Shown piece by piece: positions 18,585 to 27,732 of a DNA stretch of 50,444 nt (position 1 is the first letter of the stretch; each line of letters begins with the position of its first letter). The position numbers were made by a program, and so were the translations under genes. The notes beneath the pieces are model-generated. The model was not told the origin of the DNA. It saw nothing but the letters and a program-made list of their open reading frames with translations, and made no database searches. Source of the stretch: an uncultured Lachnospiraceae bacterium (GTDB taxonomy: Bacteria; Bacillota; Clostridia; Lachnospirales; Lachnospiraceae); contig CAMWXB010000025.1 of NCBI GenBank assembly GCA_947178125.1, forward strand, positions 1-50,444, given 5' to 3'.

Positions 18585-19052
18585 TTACGAATTGATGTCT
18601 TCACTGCTTTGTCCGTCCTTTTTCGTCTTACGGAACACCAGAAGCTTCTGTCCAAAGAAATTCATGACGATAAAGAGGCCCATTCCCAATATGATCGCCA
18701 CATTATCCACGATGACCTCCGGCTGTGATGACAGCACATAACGGGCCGCCGGCTGCGCCACACCGAACGCGATCAGATAACAGACAATGATATTCATTGC
18801 GAACCGCCAGGGCAGCCACTTATCTTTGTTTTCCACTTTAAAAGTCACTTTGCTGTTGGCATGATAGGAAAAAACACTGCCGATAAAATAAGAAATACCG
18901 CTGGAAATCCAGTAACTCATGTGAAGCAGATTATAAAGAACCGCTATGATCACCCAGCCCAGCACCGTATTCATAACGCCTACCATGCCGAAATGGATGA
19001 CTTCCATGATAAATTCTTTGTTCTTCTCATATAATTCTTTTATCTTTTTCAT
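18585..19052 (-). CDS. GtrA family membrane protein
   Basis: A 155-residue protein with four membrane segments in the GtrA pattern: FGMVGVMNTVLGW at the start, SYFIGSVFSYHANSKVTF in the second loop and MNFFGQKLLVF at the end. GtrA-family proteins are thought to help flip undecaprenyl-phosphate-linked sugars to the outer face of the membrane. It lies 14 nt after the DUF6056-like gene and 24 nt before the DUF6044-like gene, so the three are probably translated from one transcript and act on the same sugar donor. Confidence 0.92.
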   Translation of the reverse strand: MKKIKELYEKNKEFIMEVIHFGMVGVMNTVLGWVIIAVLYNLLHMSYWISSGISYFIGSVFSYHANSKVTFKVENKDKWLPWRFAMNIIVCYLIAFGVAQPAARYVLSSQPEVIVDNVAIILGMGLFIVMNFFGQKLLVFRKTKKDGQSSEDINS

Positions 19053-19066
19053 AAAAGTCCTCTTCT

Positions 19067-20599
19067 CTACTCAGTCTGCCCTTCCCCGTATAATTCCATC
19101 CATAAAGGGCGCTCTATCGCAGTCACACTGTTCTTTCCGTAAAACTGTGCCGTTACCGTATTGGTCCATTTCGTTTCATCGGATGTGACCGGCATGTGCA
19201 TTAACGGTCCCTGCACATCATTAATAAACGGCACAATAACATCTGTCGTATTTTCATCTTCCATCAATCTTGTCTGTAACACCATCTGTTCCTTGTAATC
19301 CGCCGCTTCTCCGCTCGTGATATAAAGAAGGGAAACGTAGGATGTACTGATCTTCACACTGCTCCTGCACAGAATCAGCAGGAACAGACAGGCAATAATG
19401 CCGGGAATCATTATCCGCCGAAAGACTTTCCGGTCCGTCTCTTCCTTCCACTGCTCTCTGATTCTTTGGGCCGCCTTCTGCGCAAGAATCAGCAAAATTC
19501 CCGATGCCGTAAGCAGGAACACCTGAAAATTGGTATTCAGCACACCTCTTGAAACACTTACGCCCGCATAAATCGCGGGAGCCTGCATTGCACTGTAAAG
19601 GCAGAACAACATCGCCGAAAGCCATACCGGATGTCTAAAGCAGTAAACTTCTTCAAAAGCACAGAATACTGTTAAGAAAAACAGAAACAAAAACAACAGA
19701 CCTGCAAAGACCAACGGCCTCTCCTGCAGATAAGTTCCAATATCTTTTATCCCGTACAGGAAAGAGCATCCTATCGTTTTAATGCCATCCACTGCCGAAA
19801 AACCAAAATCCGCACCTGCCCGTACTTTATTTCCCGGCGCCTTCATACTGGCAATCAGCCCGACCGCTTCTACAATTATGGGAATGGCCAAAAACAGGAT
19901 TTTCTTCTCCTTTTTCAAAAAAAATACCGAAATCCCCACATAACAGGCCGTGACCAGGATAAACAGCGCCGCCTGATAATTCGAGCCGCCAAGCAGAGCC
20001 ATAAAAACAGTGCATCCGAAAAGATACCGTTTCCGATATGTCTCCCCATATTTAAGAAGCCATGCCGCCGCCATCTGGCACATTGTAAAAGGCAGCATAT
20101 AATGTGCACATCCGTTGAACCAGAAAATAGACGACTTGGGACTTGGCACAAATTCTATGCTTATGATCAGAAAACATACCGTGACGAACAGACAGCACCA
20201 TTTCGGGAATTTCATATGCCGGCACAAAATCTGATGGAACAGATAAAAAGTGCTCCCGATCCATAAGAACAACATCAAAAATGCCACCACCACATAAGCT
20301 CCATCATGAAAAACTTCCGGCTGCAGCGAAAAAACAAAAATGCTGAACCAGGTTCCCTGCCAGGCTCCATAGTAATTCCTGACAGTCTGCCATGCTGCGC
20401 GCACGACCGGTATGAGCGAATGCGTTTCCATCCATGCCGCTCTTGTCAATGCACCATACCCGTAATCGTCTCCCGAGGCTCTATTCACAAAAGAAAGATA
20501 AAAAACCGGCAGCAACAGCACACAAAAAAGCAAGAGGCTCATCCATGCGGCCGTCCTTGTCATTTTGAGGAGTTTCTCTTTTCCTGTCTTTTCTTCCAA
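19067..20599 (-). CDS. DUF6056-like multi-pass membrane protein (GT-C-like)
   Basis: A 510-residue protein with about eleven membrane segments. The first outside loop carries SGDDYGYGALTR and, further on, YYGAWQGTWFS, the signature I associate with DUF6056. The first-loop Asp pair is GT-C-like. I chose a TTG start because AGAAGGAG lies eight bases upstream. A GTG 90 bases earlier would fall at the predicted transcription start and lacks a ribosome binding site, and the nearest ATG (12 codons in) also has a poor site. It is the first gene of a five-gene operon with GtrA, DUF6044-like, radical SAM and SGNH genes. Sugar transfer outside the membrane is inferred. Confidence 0.65.
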   Translation of the reverse strand: MEEKTGKEKLLKMTRTAAWMSLLLFCVLLLPVFYLSFVNRASGDDYGYGALTRAAWMETHSLIPVVRAAWQTVRNYYGAWQGTWFSIFVFSLQPEVFHDGAYVVVAFLMLFLWIGSTFYLFHQILCRHMKFPKWCCLFVTVCFLIISIEFVPSPKSSIFWFNGCAHYMLPFTMCQMAAAWLLKYGETYRKRYLFGCTVFMALLGGSNYQAALFILVTACYVGISVFFLKKEKKILFLAIPIIVEAVGLIASMKAPGNKVRAGADFGFSAVDGIKTIGCSFLYGIKDIGTYLQERPLVFAGLLFLFLFFLTVFCAFEEVYCFRHPVWLSAMLFCLYSAMQAPAIYAGVSVSRGVLNTNFQVFLLTASGILLILAQKAAQRIREQWKEETDRKVFRRIMIPGIIACLFLLILCRSSVKISTSYVSLLYITSGEAADYKEQMVLQTRLMEDENTTDVIVPFINDVQGPLMHMPVTSDETKWTNTVTAQFYGKNSVTAIERPLWMELYGEGQTE

Positions 20600-20698
20600 A
20601 ATATGACTCCTTCTGCTTTCATAATATCTATTTACCCTTGCGCATAAAAAAATCTTCCAATATAATAATGTGATAAGGGCTTTTACCACTGCATTCTA

Positions 20699-20727
20699 AC
20701 TATACACAATTTTAATACATTTATCAA
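20699..20727 (-). promoter_or_regulatory. Promoter of the DUF6056-like/GtrA operon
   Basis: On the minus strand TTGATA and TATAGT are separated by exactly 17 nt. The predicted transcript starts about 90 nt before the chosen TTG start codon. It overlaps the upstream region of the divergent VOC gene. Confidence 0.68.
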
Positions 20728-20742
20728 TAAGGGAAAACATAT

Positions 20743-21150
20743 ATGCCGACTTTAAGAGTACATCACATTGGATATCTGGTAAAAAAAACAGAAGCTGCCA
20801 TCCGCGCTTTTCAGGAACTCGGATATGAAATCATACAGGATACGGTATACGATGAAATCCGCAAGGTCAATATCTGCTTCATGGAAAAAGACGGTTACTG
20901 CATCGAACTGGTCTCTCCCGCTTCCGAAGATTCCGTTGTTTTTGGCCTGCTCAAAAAGTTCAAGAACAGTCCCTATCATATCTGTTATGAAACGTCGCAT
21001 TTTGAGGAAGATTATCAGAAACTGACAAGGGAAGGTTTTCTTTCCATCGATACACCGACCCCTGCTCCCGCCTTGCAGAACAGGAAAGTGGTCTTTTTAA
21101 CGAGCCGCGCCATGGGCATGATAGAGTTATTGGAAAATCCGTCTGTCTGA
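20743..21150 (+). CDS. VOC superfamily (glyoxalase/epimerase-type) metalloenzyme
   Basis: A 135-residue protein with two beta-alpha-beta-beta-beta modules and all four expected metal ligands: H8, E55, H79 and E128. The overall pattern (VHHIGYLV, ELVSP, YHICYE, GMIELLE) is closest to methylmalonyl-CoA-epimerase-like VOC proteins. These often occur in polysaccharide or polyketide-like clusters beside acyl carrier proteins. Here an acyl carrier protein gene lies convergently 78 nt away. An acyl-thioester substrate is therefore attractive but unproven. The start is preceded by AAGGGAAAA. Confidence 0.82.
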   Translation: MPTLRVHHIGYLVKKTEAAIRAFQELGYEIIQDTVYDEIRKVNICFMEKDGYCIELVSPASEDSVVFGLLKKFKNSPYHICYETSHFEEDYQKLTREGFLSIDTPTPAPALQNRKVVFLTSRAMGMIELLENPSV

Positions 21151-21173
21151 ACGATTCCATGGCTTTTATACGC

Positions 21174-21199
21174 AAAAACGCAGACCTTCCGGCCTGCGT
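21174..21199 (-). terminator. Terminator of the acyl carrier protein transcript
   Basis: On the minus strand a 9-bp stem with one mismatch (ACGCAGGCC...GGTCTGCGT) and a GGAA loop is followed by TTTTT. It lies between the convergent acyl carrier protein and VOC genes. Confidence 0.75.
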
Positions 21200-21228
21200 C
21201 CTGTTCCTATTGAAATTTCAGATTCCGC

Positions 21229-21471
21229 CTATGATATCTGACTCAAAATGATGTCTGCCATTTCTCCTACATTTTTCATGGATACGACCTGCCCCATATT
21301 GAACTTCATCCCGAACTCCTGTTCAACAGCCGCAAGCAGATTGATATGCTCCAGAGAATCCCAGTCTTCAATATCATCTGCAGTCGTTGTATCGGTTACA
21401 GTAATTTCATCATCATCGAAAACATCGCGGAAAACTTCATTCAACTTTTCAAAAACTTCTTCTCTGCTCAT
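21229..21471 (-). CDS. Stand-alone acyl carrier protein
   Basis: An 80-residue acidic four-helix protein with the phosphopantetheine site DSLEHI (S39) and the usual helix III ending. It is not near fatty-acid synthesis genes. Upstream in the same direction is an SGNH protein gene, and the wider region carries three MBOAT acyltransferases. A dedicated carrier for an acyl or D-alanyl-like group transferred to surface polymer, analogous to DltC, is the likely role. That is inference. AAAGGA lies 12-13 nt before the ATG. Confidence 0.9.
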   Translation of the reverse strand: MSREEVFEKLNEVFRDVFDDDEITVTDTTTADDIEDWDSLEHINLLAAVEQEFGMKFNMGQVVSMKNVGEMADIILSQIS

Positions 21472-21537
21472 AATAAAACTCTGTCCTTTCCTGCCAAAAC
21501 CAGTCTGTTCCTTTCACTATAACTGATTTTTCCGCCT

Positions 21538-21573
21538 TATGCAATAAGTTATGCAACAAGTTATGCGATAAGT
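21538..21573. repeat. Three tandem 12-bp repeats
   Basis: TTATGCAATAAG, TTATGCAACAAG and TTATGCGATAAG follow one another without gaps, immediately after the stop codon of the SGNH gene and before the acyl carrier protein gene in the direction of transcription. It may be a short slippage array or a protein-binding array. Confidence 0.85.
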
Positions 21574-21575
21574 AT

Positions 21576-22769
21576 TTATTCCTCCGGATAAAAATCCTTC
21601 AGAATCCTCCGCGACAGATCTTCCGCATATTTACGCCTTCCCTGTGAAGTAAGATGTATGCCGTCTTCCAGATAATCATCCGCCGTATACGCATCAATGC
21701 CGCTCACCTCAAAAGCATTGTACAGCATAACGTTCTCATCCCTGTGCTGATCATACACATAACCGCACGCTCTCGCATACTCTATCAGCGTACCATACCC
21801 AAAATCCAGGGAGTAACCGTCTCCGATAAAGGTCTCTCCGCTGAAGAACTGACAATAATGCGGCGCTATCAGCAGAATCTTTGCATCCGGGAAATTATTC
21901 TGCAATTTGCGCACGGCATGTTCCAGCGCGCCCCCATAGGTATGTTCATCATCTTCTTGTCTTGTTTCACCGTCCGCAAGATATCTGCTGGTCGGAATCT
22001 GGGATAAAAAGTCATTGATGCCGTATTCGATAATAAAATAATCCGTTTTGGAAAAGTCGCACTCCTTCATCAATTCTCCGGCCTTATAACCATCGAAGAT
22101 ACCCGGATCGACGTTTCCTACGATTGCGTTTACAACGCCCAGCAGACACCGTGAATCCCACTGTTTATAATCACTGGTCTCTCCTTCTCCGAGCGCCGCT
22201 GTCGTTCCGCCCATAGACAGATTATAAACTTTCGCATTACAGCTTTTGGAGATCAGATAAGCTACACCGTCATATTCGCGGTCATTATCGAGAATACTGT
22301 CTCCCATAAAGACGATCTGCATATCGTATTTCTTTTCCTCTTCCTGTGCTGCATTTGCCGCCGCCTCGTCGTTTCCTGCTGCCTCCGGCTGTGCCGCCGT
22401 ACTGCCAGCGTCCGTTCCCTCCGAAGCCGCCGCTTCATTCGCTTTCCCGGTATCAACTGCTGTGAGATTGGTAATCTCTGCCGAGTCCGCAGAAGCATCT
22501 TCCGCTCCCGCCTGTACAGTATCCACACTACGTCCGTCTTCCTGTTCTTTTTCCAGTGCCTCAAGCGTTTTGGCATTCTGCTCTTCCAAAGCGATCCGTT
22601 CCTGCTCCAAACGCAGTTTTTCCTGCCCGTATATGATCTCTATCAAGGCAAGTATACAAAAACCGATCATAATGCAGAGCAGTATAACTTTCCCATAATA
22701 GCGGTTCCTTCTCCGCCTGCTTTTGTCCCCTCTTTCGGGTCGTTCTGTTGTATTCACTCTGTAATCCAT
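21576..22769 (-). CDS. Membrane-anchored SGNH/GDSL acylhydrolase or acyltransferase
   Basis: A 397-residue type II membrane protein: basic N-terminus, membrane segment (about 28-48), a short charged coiled coil (about 49-77), an Ala/Glu/Thr-rich linker (about 80-145), then a complete SGNH domain. Catalytic blocks are FMGDSILD (S158), NLSMGGT, YGINDF and DGIHLTSQG. Extracytoplasmic action on polysaccharide esters is inferred. AAAGGAG precedes the ATG. It is followed by the acyl carrier protein gene after about 100 nt, which suggests that carrier and hydrolase serve one acylation pathway. Confidence 0.87.
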   Translation of the reverse strand: MDYRVNTTERPERGDKSRRRRNRYYGKVILLCIMIGFCILALIEIIYGQEKLRLEQERIALEEQNAKTLEALEKEQEDGRSVDTVQAGAEDASADSAEITNLTAVDTGKANEAAASEGTDAGSTAAQPEAAGNDEAAANAAQEEEKKYDMQIVFMGDSILDNDREYDGVAYLISKSCNAKVYNLSMGGTTAALGEGETSDYKQWDSRCLLGVVNAIVGNVDPGIFDGYKAGELMKECDFSKTDYFIIEYGINDFLSQIPTSRYLADGETRQEDDEHTYGGALEHAVRKLQNNFPDAKILLIAPHYCQFFSGETFIGDGYSLDFGYGTLIEYARACGYVYDQHRDENVMLYNAFEVSGIDAYTADDYLEDGIHLTSQGRRKYAEDLSRRILKDFYPEE

Positions 22770-22912
22770 CTATATCACACTCCTTTACATGAGAGAAATC
22801 TTTCCTCTTCTATGATTACTATAACACATTTTTCCAATAAAAAGCGTTTATATCTCAATTATTAATGAAACCTTTCGTTTTTCTTAATATTTCCCCGACA
22901 CGATTTTCGCTC

Positions 22913-22942
22913 TTGTAACACCACCTTTTTATAGTATATAAT
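22913..22942 (+). promoter_or_regulatory. Promoter of the 600-residue membrane protein gene
   Basis: TTGTAA and a perfect TATAAT are separated by 18 nt, about 40 nt upstream of the start codon, in an AT-rich gap. Confidence 0.7.
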
Positions 22943-22982
22943 AAATAAATTACTAATATGTAAAAAAGAAAGGATTGCATAA

Positions 22983-24785
22983 ATGTTCTATGGCAAAAAA
23001 AAATCTCAACTGAAACATTTATCTTTTTCGGCAAAAACGTCGTCCGCACCGTTTTACCGCCATATGGACAAGCTGCTTTTCTTTCTTTTTCTTGGCGTAT
23101 TTTATCTTTTTCTTCTGCTTTATATCAGGCCGGTAGATGGCATCAATGATGACTGGGGCATGTACAGTACGCTTTCGGGCGCCTATCTCGGCTATCCGGA
23201 TGCCCATGTCTTATTTTTTCTCTATCCCCTGTCATGGCTGCTTTGCAAACTTTATGAACTGAACAGCAGCATTCCCTGGTTCGGTCTTTTTCAGCACGGC
23301 GTCCATATCTGCTGCATTGGGCTCATTTACCACAGAGTCCTCCATTTATGGAAGAAAAAGCATTCCGAATCGGAAAATATACTGCTCCCTGCAATTTCCA
23401 TCTTGGGCATTCTCTTTTTCATTGTAGACCTGAACGTCCTGAGCGAGGCACAGTACACGACGACCGCCGGATTTGCCGCTTCCACAGCATTATTTTATTT
23501 TATTACGACCAAATCCGATGAAAGCGCTGCCTCCTTTTTAAAAGGAAATATTCCGACCTTTCTGCTCGCCTGGCTCACCTTCAGCATGCGTCAGAATGTT
23601 CTGTATATGCTGCTGCCGGTTGCCGGTATGCTGTGGCTTGCCAAATGGCTTCTGTCCAACCAGCGCTCTTACGGCGATTATATTATGAAACTCTTATCTT
23701 TCGTACTGATTCTCGCCGCCGGCATGGGAATCCTTTACAGCCTCCATATGGCTGCCTATTCCGAAAAAGAATGGTCGGATTTTATCAAGATCAATCATTA
23801 CCGGGAGCGGGTCGGCGATTTCTATACCTGGCCGGAATATGAAGAATGTGCCGCAGAACTGGCCGCACTCGGCCTCGACGAAGAATCCTACGGCTATATC
23901 AGGAGCGGCGCTCCTTATATCGGATATCAGATGAGCCTGGAAGACTGGGAACAGATGCACCGGATTGCGAAAGACTGTTATCAGGAACGTATCTCCATAC
24001 AGTCACGCCTCCGAAATATTCTGACCGGTTCCCTGAACGTATTCCTGTACCAGAATGGAATGCAGCCCCTGAGTCTGTGCGTTGCCTTTCTGCTCCTTAC
24101 GACCTTTCTGCTCATCCTGTACCGGCGCAGTACGGTTGCGCTTGCCGCCTTTTTATTCTATTTTGTGGGCCGTACGGTCACATGGAGCTATGTATTATTT
24201 GAAGGGCGTTTCCCCAAACGGATCATCCAGCCTCTTTTTACCGCCGACTTTATGGTCCTGTCAGGGCTTCTGCTCGCTTTTAATCTGATCAGAATTAATC
24301 GGAGAAAGACTTATGCGTTCTGTATATCCTGCATCGCCCTTTTATCCGCCTTGTCCGTGTACTGCACCAAAACAGATATCGACGCTTCCTATCATGCCAA
24401 TCAGGACGTATGGGAAGGCCTGAAAGCTTATTGTTACAGCCATCCGGATTCTTTCTATATCTGGAGCAATGGCACAAATACTCTGGACAACTACTGCGAA
24501 TCACCGTTCAGTACAACGCTGGACACTTACCAGAATTTCTTCTATACGAATTGGGGCGTCGTCTGCAATCCGAACAGCCGCACCAAACTGGCAAAACACG
24601 GAATCGGGAAATTCGGTGCGGACCTTGTGGCGAATGAAAATGTCTATTTCATTTTTGAAGAGGGACTTTATCACAGAGAGCATCCTGTGATCATGTATTT
24701 CCGGCATACCTATGATGCCGGCTGCGAAATGACGGACAGTTTTATGGCGGGAACGCGGCGTTATGAAGTGTATCAGTTACGGTAA
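22983..24785 (+). CDS. GT-C-like multi-pass membrane protein, family uncertain
   Basis: A 600-residue protein with about eleven membrane segments. The first outside loop reads PVDGINDDWGMYSTLSGAYLG, with an Asp pair in the place used by GT-C glycosyltransferases for metal and lipid-phosphate binding. A roughly 60-residue soluble insert (about 255-320) and a C-terminal extracytoplasmic domain of about 130 residues follow. It is monocistronic, with its own promoter, AAAGGATTG ribosome binding site and terminator. It probably transfers a sugar from a polyprenyl donor. I cannot name the family with certainty. Confidence 0.65.
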   Translation: MFYGKKKSQLKHLSFSAKTSSAPFYRHMDKLLFFLFLGVFYLFLLLYIRPVDGINDDWGMYSTLSGAYLGYPDAHVLFFLYPLSWLLCKLYELNSSIPWFGLFQHGVHICCIGLIYHRVLHLWKKKHSESENILLPAISILGILFFIVDLNVLSEAQYTTTAGFAASTALFYFITTKSDESAASFLKGNIPTFLLAWLTFSMRQNVLYMLLPVAGMLWLAKWLLSNQRSYGDYIMKLLSFVLILAAGMGILYSLHMAAYSEKEWSDFIKINHYRERVGDFYTWPEYEECAAELAALGLDEESYGYIRSGAPYIGYQMSLEDWEQMHRIAKDCYQERISIQSRLRNILTGSLNVFLYQNGMQPLSLCVAFLLLTTFLLILYRRSTVALAAFLFYFVGRTVTWSYVLFEGRFPKRIIQPLFTADFMVLSGLLLAFNLIRINRRKTYAFCISCIALLSALSVYCTKTDIDASYHANQDVWEGLKAYCYSHPDSFYIWSNGTNTLDNYCESPFSTTLDTYQNFFYTNWGVVCNPNSRTKLAKHGIGKFGADLVANENVYFIFEEGLYHREHPVIMYFRHTYDAGCEMTDSFMAGTRRYEVYQLR

Positions 24786-24820
24786 GCGTAAGATAAAATA
24801 AAAACCGAAAGACAATGAAG

Positions 24821-24850
24821 CCCCAGATGTTTGACATCTGGGGACTTTTA
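24821..24850 (+). terminator. Rho-independent terminator after the GT-C-like gene
   Basis: A perfect 9-bp stem (CCCCAGATG / CATCTGGGG) with a TTTGA loop is followed by ACTTTTATATTTT. It also separates the convergent GT2 gene. Confidence 0.85.
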
Positions 24851-24902
24851 TATTTTCAAATGATTCTTTTAACACTCCAGCCGTTAATACCGGCAATAAA
24901 TA

Positions 24903-25832
24903 TCAGTTATTAATATTACGCATGACAAGAGCGTAGCGGTATTCAAAGTCGCGGCGGTTCTTGAGAGCCATGTTGGAAAGAATCAGGCCCGCGAAAAAGG
25001 ATTGTACGGCGGCAAGGCCGATAAAACCGCAGCAGAACAGCGTCGGGAAACGCAGAACGAGTCCCGTCTCCAGATAGGAGAACAATATCGGAATGAACAA
25101 AAGAACTGCAATCAATGCCAACACTGCGGCACAGCTGCCGAAGAAACCGAACGGCTTATAATCCCGGTAAAGCTTTACGATGGTGCGTATAACTTTAAAA
25201 CCATCGGAAAAAGTATTTAACTTGGACTCGCTGCCTTCCGGTCTGTCTCTGTAATCCACAATGACATTTTCAATCTGCAGATTATTATAGACCGCATGTA
25301 TCGTCATTTCCGTCTCTATTTCAAAACCCGTGGAGAGCACCGGAAATGTCTTCACAAATCCATAGCTGAATGCCCGGTAACCGGTCATGATATCTTTAAT
25401 ATTACAGCAAAAGAGTTTGTTGATGCTGCTGCGGACAATGCTGTTTCCGAAGTTGTGGAAGGGGCGCTTGTTTTCCGTAAAATAGGTAGAGGAAAGCCTG
25501 TCACCCACTACCATATCCGCATTATGATGCAGCACCTTATCCACCATCTCTCTCGCATATTCCATCGGATAGGTATCATCACCATCTACCATAATATAGC
25601 ATTCGGCCTCTATTTCACGGAACATGCGGCGAATCACATTTCCTTTTCCCTGCATATGCTCATACCGTATCTGCGCACCGGCCTCTCTGGCAAGTTCTAC
25701 GGTACGGTCCCTGGAATTGTTGTCATATACATAAATAACCGCCTCTGGCAATGCTTCTCTGGCATCTTTAACAACTTTGGCAATGGTCTTCTCTTCATTA
25801 TAACAAGGAATCAGAACTGCAATTTTATCCAT
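24903..25832 (-). CDS. GT2 glycosyltransferase with C-terminal membrane segments
   Basis: A 309-residue protein with a cytosolic GT-A domain: VLIPCYNEEKTI, YDNNSRD, the metal-binding MVDGDDTYP, GDRLSS and ITGYRAFS (read as MTGYRAFS). Two or three membrane segments follow after residue 230. This is the dolichol-phosphate-mannose-synthase-like layout that makes polyprenyl-phosphate sugars. I chose the ATG; a TTG three codons earlier lies only four bases after AAGGGGG. Its product would be the donor used by the GtrA/GT-C-like proteins nearby. It lies about 150 nt downstream of a minus-strand MBOAT gene and could be co-transcribed. Confidence 0.9.
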   Translation of the reverse strand: MDKIAVLIPCYNEEKTIAKVVKDAREALPEAVIYVYDNNSRDRTVELAREAGAQIRYEHMQGKGNVIRRMFREIEAECYIMVDGDDTYPMEYAREMVDKVLHHNADMVVGDRLSSTYFTENKRPFHNFGNSIVRSSINKLFCCNIKDIMTGYRAFSYGFVKTFPVLSTGFEIETEMTIHAVYNNLQIENVIVDYRDRPEGSESKLNTFSDGFKVIRTIVKLYRDYKPFGFFGSCAAVLALIAVLLFIPILFSYLETGLVLRFPTLFCCGFIGLAAVQSFFAGLILSNMALKNRRDFEYRYALVMRNINN

Positions 25833-25978
25833 TCTGTCCAATATACCCCCTTCAATCGTGCTGGTCTTTTAGAACTTCTCTTCACACTATCTTACCATAA
25901 ATGATAGACATTCTCCACCCCTGAATTACTACAATTTTCCGGTGAAGAACTTTTCTGCAAAAATCTTGCACTGTAACG

Positions 25979-27508
25979 CTAAAATCCCTGATAAATAAAT
26001 TCAGCCGCGCTGTATTCCGGTCCATAACAGCCAAAAAGAATCACATAGAACAGCAGCGCATACCAGATCAGCCACCGGAGGGGCAGAACTTTCCCGGCAA
26101 TCCGTTCTCTCACAGAGCCTTTCTGCTGCAAAACGGAAACGATAAGGAGCAGCAGCAGGGAAAATGCCGCAATGCCTGTTTCTATGGCGTCCAGACCGAG
26201 GCCGAACAACGCGCCGTTCCACAAAATTTCAGGATTCCATACCGTTACCGCGCCTTTTAACATCGCAAATGCGGCCGAAACGGATTCCGCGCGGAAAAAC
26301 AAATCTCCGATACAGACAAGCAGAAAGGTCCGTGCTACCCGGACTGCCGCGACCACTCTGCCGCCCGCATTGATATGCAGCTTCTGCATTGCCCGCGCAC
26401 AGGGTCCCTCCAGCAGTTCCTCCATCACAATATAGAACCAGTGCAGCAGACCGGAACCGATAACATACTTCCAGTCACCGCCATGCCAGACGCCGACAGT
26501 GAACCACAGCAGGAACATCGCCGCAAAAGTCGCGTACTGCTTTCCTTTTTTCTTTCCGAATTTCTTCTTCCATGATTTATTCAGATTCGTGAAAAAGCGG
26601 GAACGAAGCAGTGGATAAAATACATAGTCTTTCATCCACACCCCCAGCGTAATATGCCAGCGCCGCCAATATTCCGCAACGCTCTTTGCAAAGAACGGTG
26701 TACGGAAATTTTCCGGCAGTGTAATTCCCAGACTTTCCGACATGCCGAGCACAATATCCATACAGCCGGAAAAATCTGTATACAGCTGAAAAGCATAACA
26801 GGCGGTCGCGAACCAGATAAATGCGCCCTGATAATCATGATAACCGCCATACACCGTATCTACGAGCACCCGCAGCCTCTCTGCTATCACCAGCTTTTTG
26901 AAAAGCCCCCAGAGCATTCTCTGCATGCCTCTCGTAACTTTTCCATAATCAAAGGCATGCTGCTCAAAAAACTGCTCTCCGCATTCCCGGTATTGCAGAA
27001 TCGGCCCGGAAATCATCGCCGGAAAATACATTCCATACAGCGCCAGCTTCCCGAAATTACGCTGTGGAACTGCAATTCCGTAATAAACATCTATGACATA
27101 GCCGAGCAGTGAAAACGTATAAAAAGAAACGCCGAGCGGAACGAGCAGATTCAGCCCCTGCAAAAGTGTCCCCTGGCGGCCGGCCAGACCGGCAATGCCA
27201 TTCACCGTATAAACAACAAAGTTAATATATTTTAACAGAAAAAGGATTCCGATATTCACTGCCACGACTGCAGCCAGCGCAAACTTTCTTCTTTTCGCAT
27301 CCTCTGTTCCCGCCAACACCCTGATTCCGCCATAGCAAACGGCCACCGACGCGAGCGGATACAAAATCAGGATACCGTTGTCGGTAAGCAGATAATACGC
27401 GATGCTGCAAAGCAGTAAAAAAGGCCACTGACACTTTTTCAAAACGCTGTAATACAGCACCAGAATGCAGGCAAAAAAACATAAAAACCAGAAAGAGGTA
27501 ATACCCAT
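25979..27508 (-). CDS. MBOAT family O-acyltransferase, divergent member
   Basis: A 509-residue multi-pass protein with MBOAT landmarks: LLVPLGVSFYTFSLLGYVIDVYYG near 121-143, LYTDFSGCMDIVLG, YWRRWH (H285), TVGVWHGGDW (H342) and LLHW (H356). The conserved active-site histidines are present. Unlike the other two MBOAT genes it has no SGNH partner directly next to it on the same strand; a GT2 gene follows. It differs clearly from the other two in sequence, so it probably handles another acyl group or acceptor. The plus-strand MBOAT gene starts divergently about 220 bp away. Confidence 0.9.
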   Translation of the reverse strand: MGITSFWFLCFFACILVLYYSVLKKCQWPFLLLCSIAYYLLTDNGILILYPLASVAVCYGGIRVLAGTEDAKRRKFALAAVVAVNIGILFLLKYINFVVYTVNGIAGLAGRQGTLLQGLNLLVPLGVSFYTFSLLGYVIDVYYGIAVPQRNFGKLALYGMYFPAMISGPILQYRECGEQFFEQHAFDYGKVTRGMQRMLWGLFKKLVIAERLRVLVDTVYGGYHDYQGAFIWFATACYAFQLYTDFSGCMDIVLGMSESLGITLPENFRTPFFAKSVAEYWRRWHITLGVWMKDYVFYPLLRSRFFTNLNKSWKKKFGKKKGKQYATFAAMFLLWFTVGVWHGGDWKYVIGSGLLHWFYIVMEELLEGPCARAMQKLHINAGGRVVAAVRVARTFLLVCIGDLFFRAESVSAAFAMLKGAVTVWNPEILWNGALFGLGLDAIETGIAAFSLLLLLIVSVLQQKGSVRERIAGKVLPLRWLIWYALLFYVILFGCYGPEYSAAEFIYQGF

Positions 27509-27654
27509 TTAACTTTTTTCCTCTCATAATTTATTTATTCACGAATCTAATATATTCTATCGTATACGCCGGATTTCTTCAAGTGGCTGGCGTTTTGCGG
27601 AAACGGATTTTCTTAATTCTTTCTTAAACAAGTAAATTGTATGTCTTACTTTTC

Positions 27655-27671
27655 CCAATTTGTGGTAAACT
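27655..27671 (+). promoter_or_regulatory. Promoter-like motif upstream of the plus-strand MBOAT gene
   Basis: AATTTGTGGTAAACT contains an extended -10-like TGGTAAACT about 60 nt before the MBOAT start. No good -35 lies 16-18 nt upstream. The same 15-mer with one change (C for T) forms the -10 region of the other MBOAT operon. Confidence 0.35.
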
Positions 27672-27732
27672 CTAATAGAAATACAGGCGCTGTACTGTAT
27701 ATTTTTCTGAATAAAGAACAGGAGTCAGACAT

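Noticed and set aside
20600..20689. Longer start for the DUF6056-like protein
   Set aside because: The GTG would coincide with the predicted transcription start and lacks a ribosome binding site, while a TTG further in follows AGAAGGAG.
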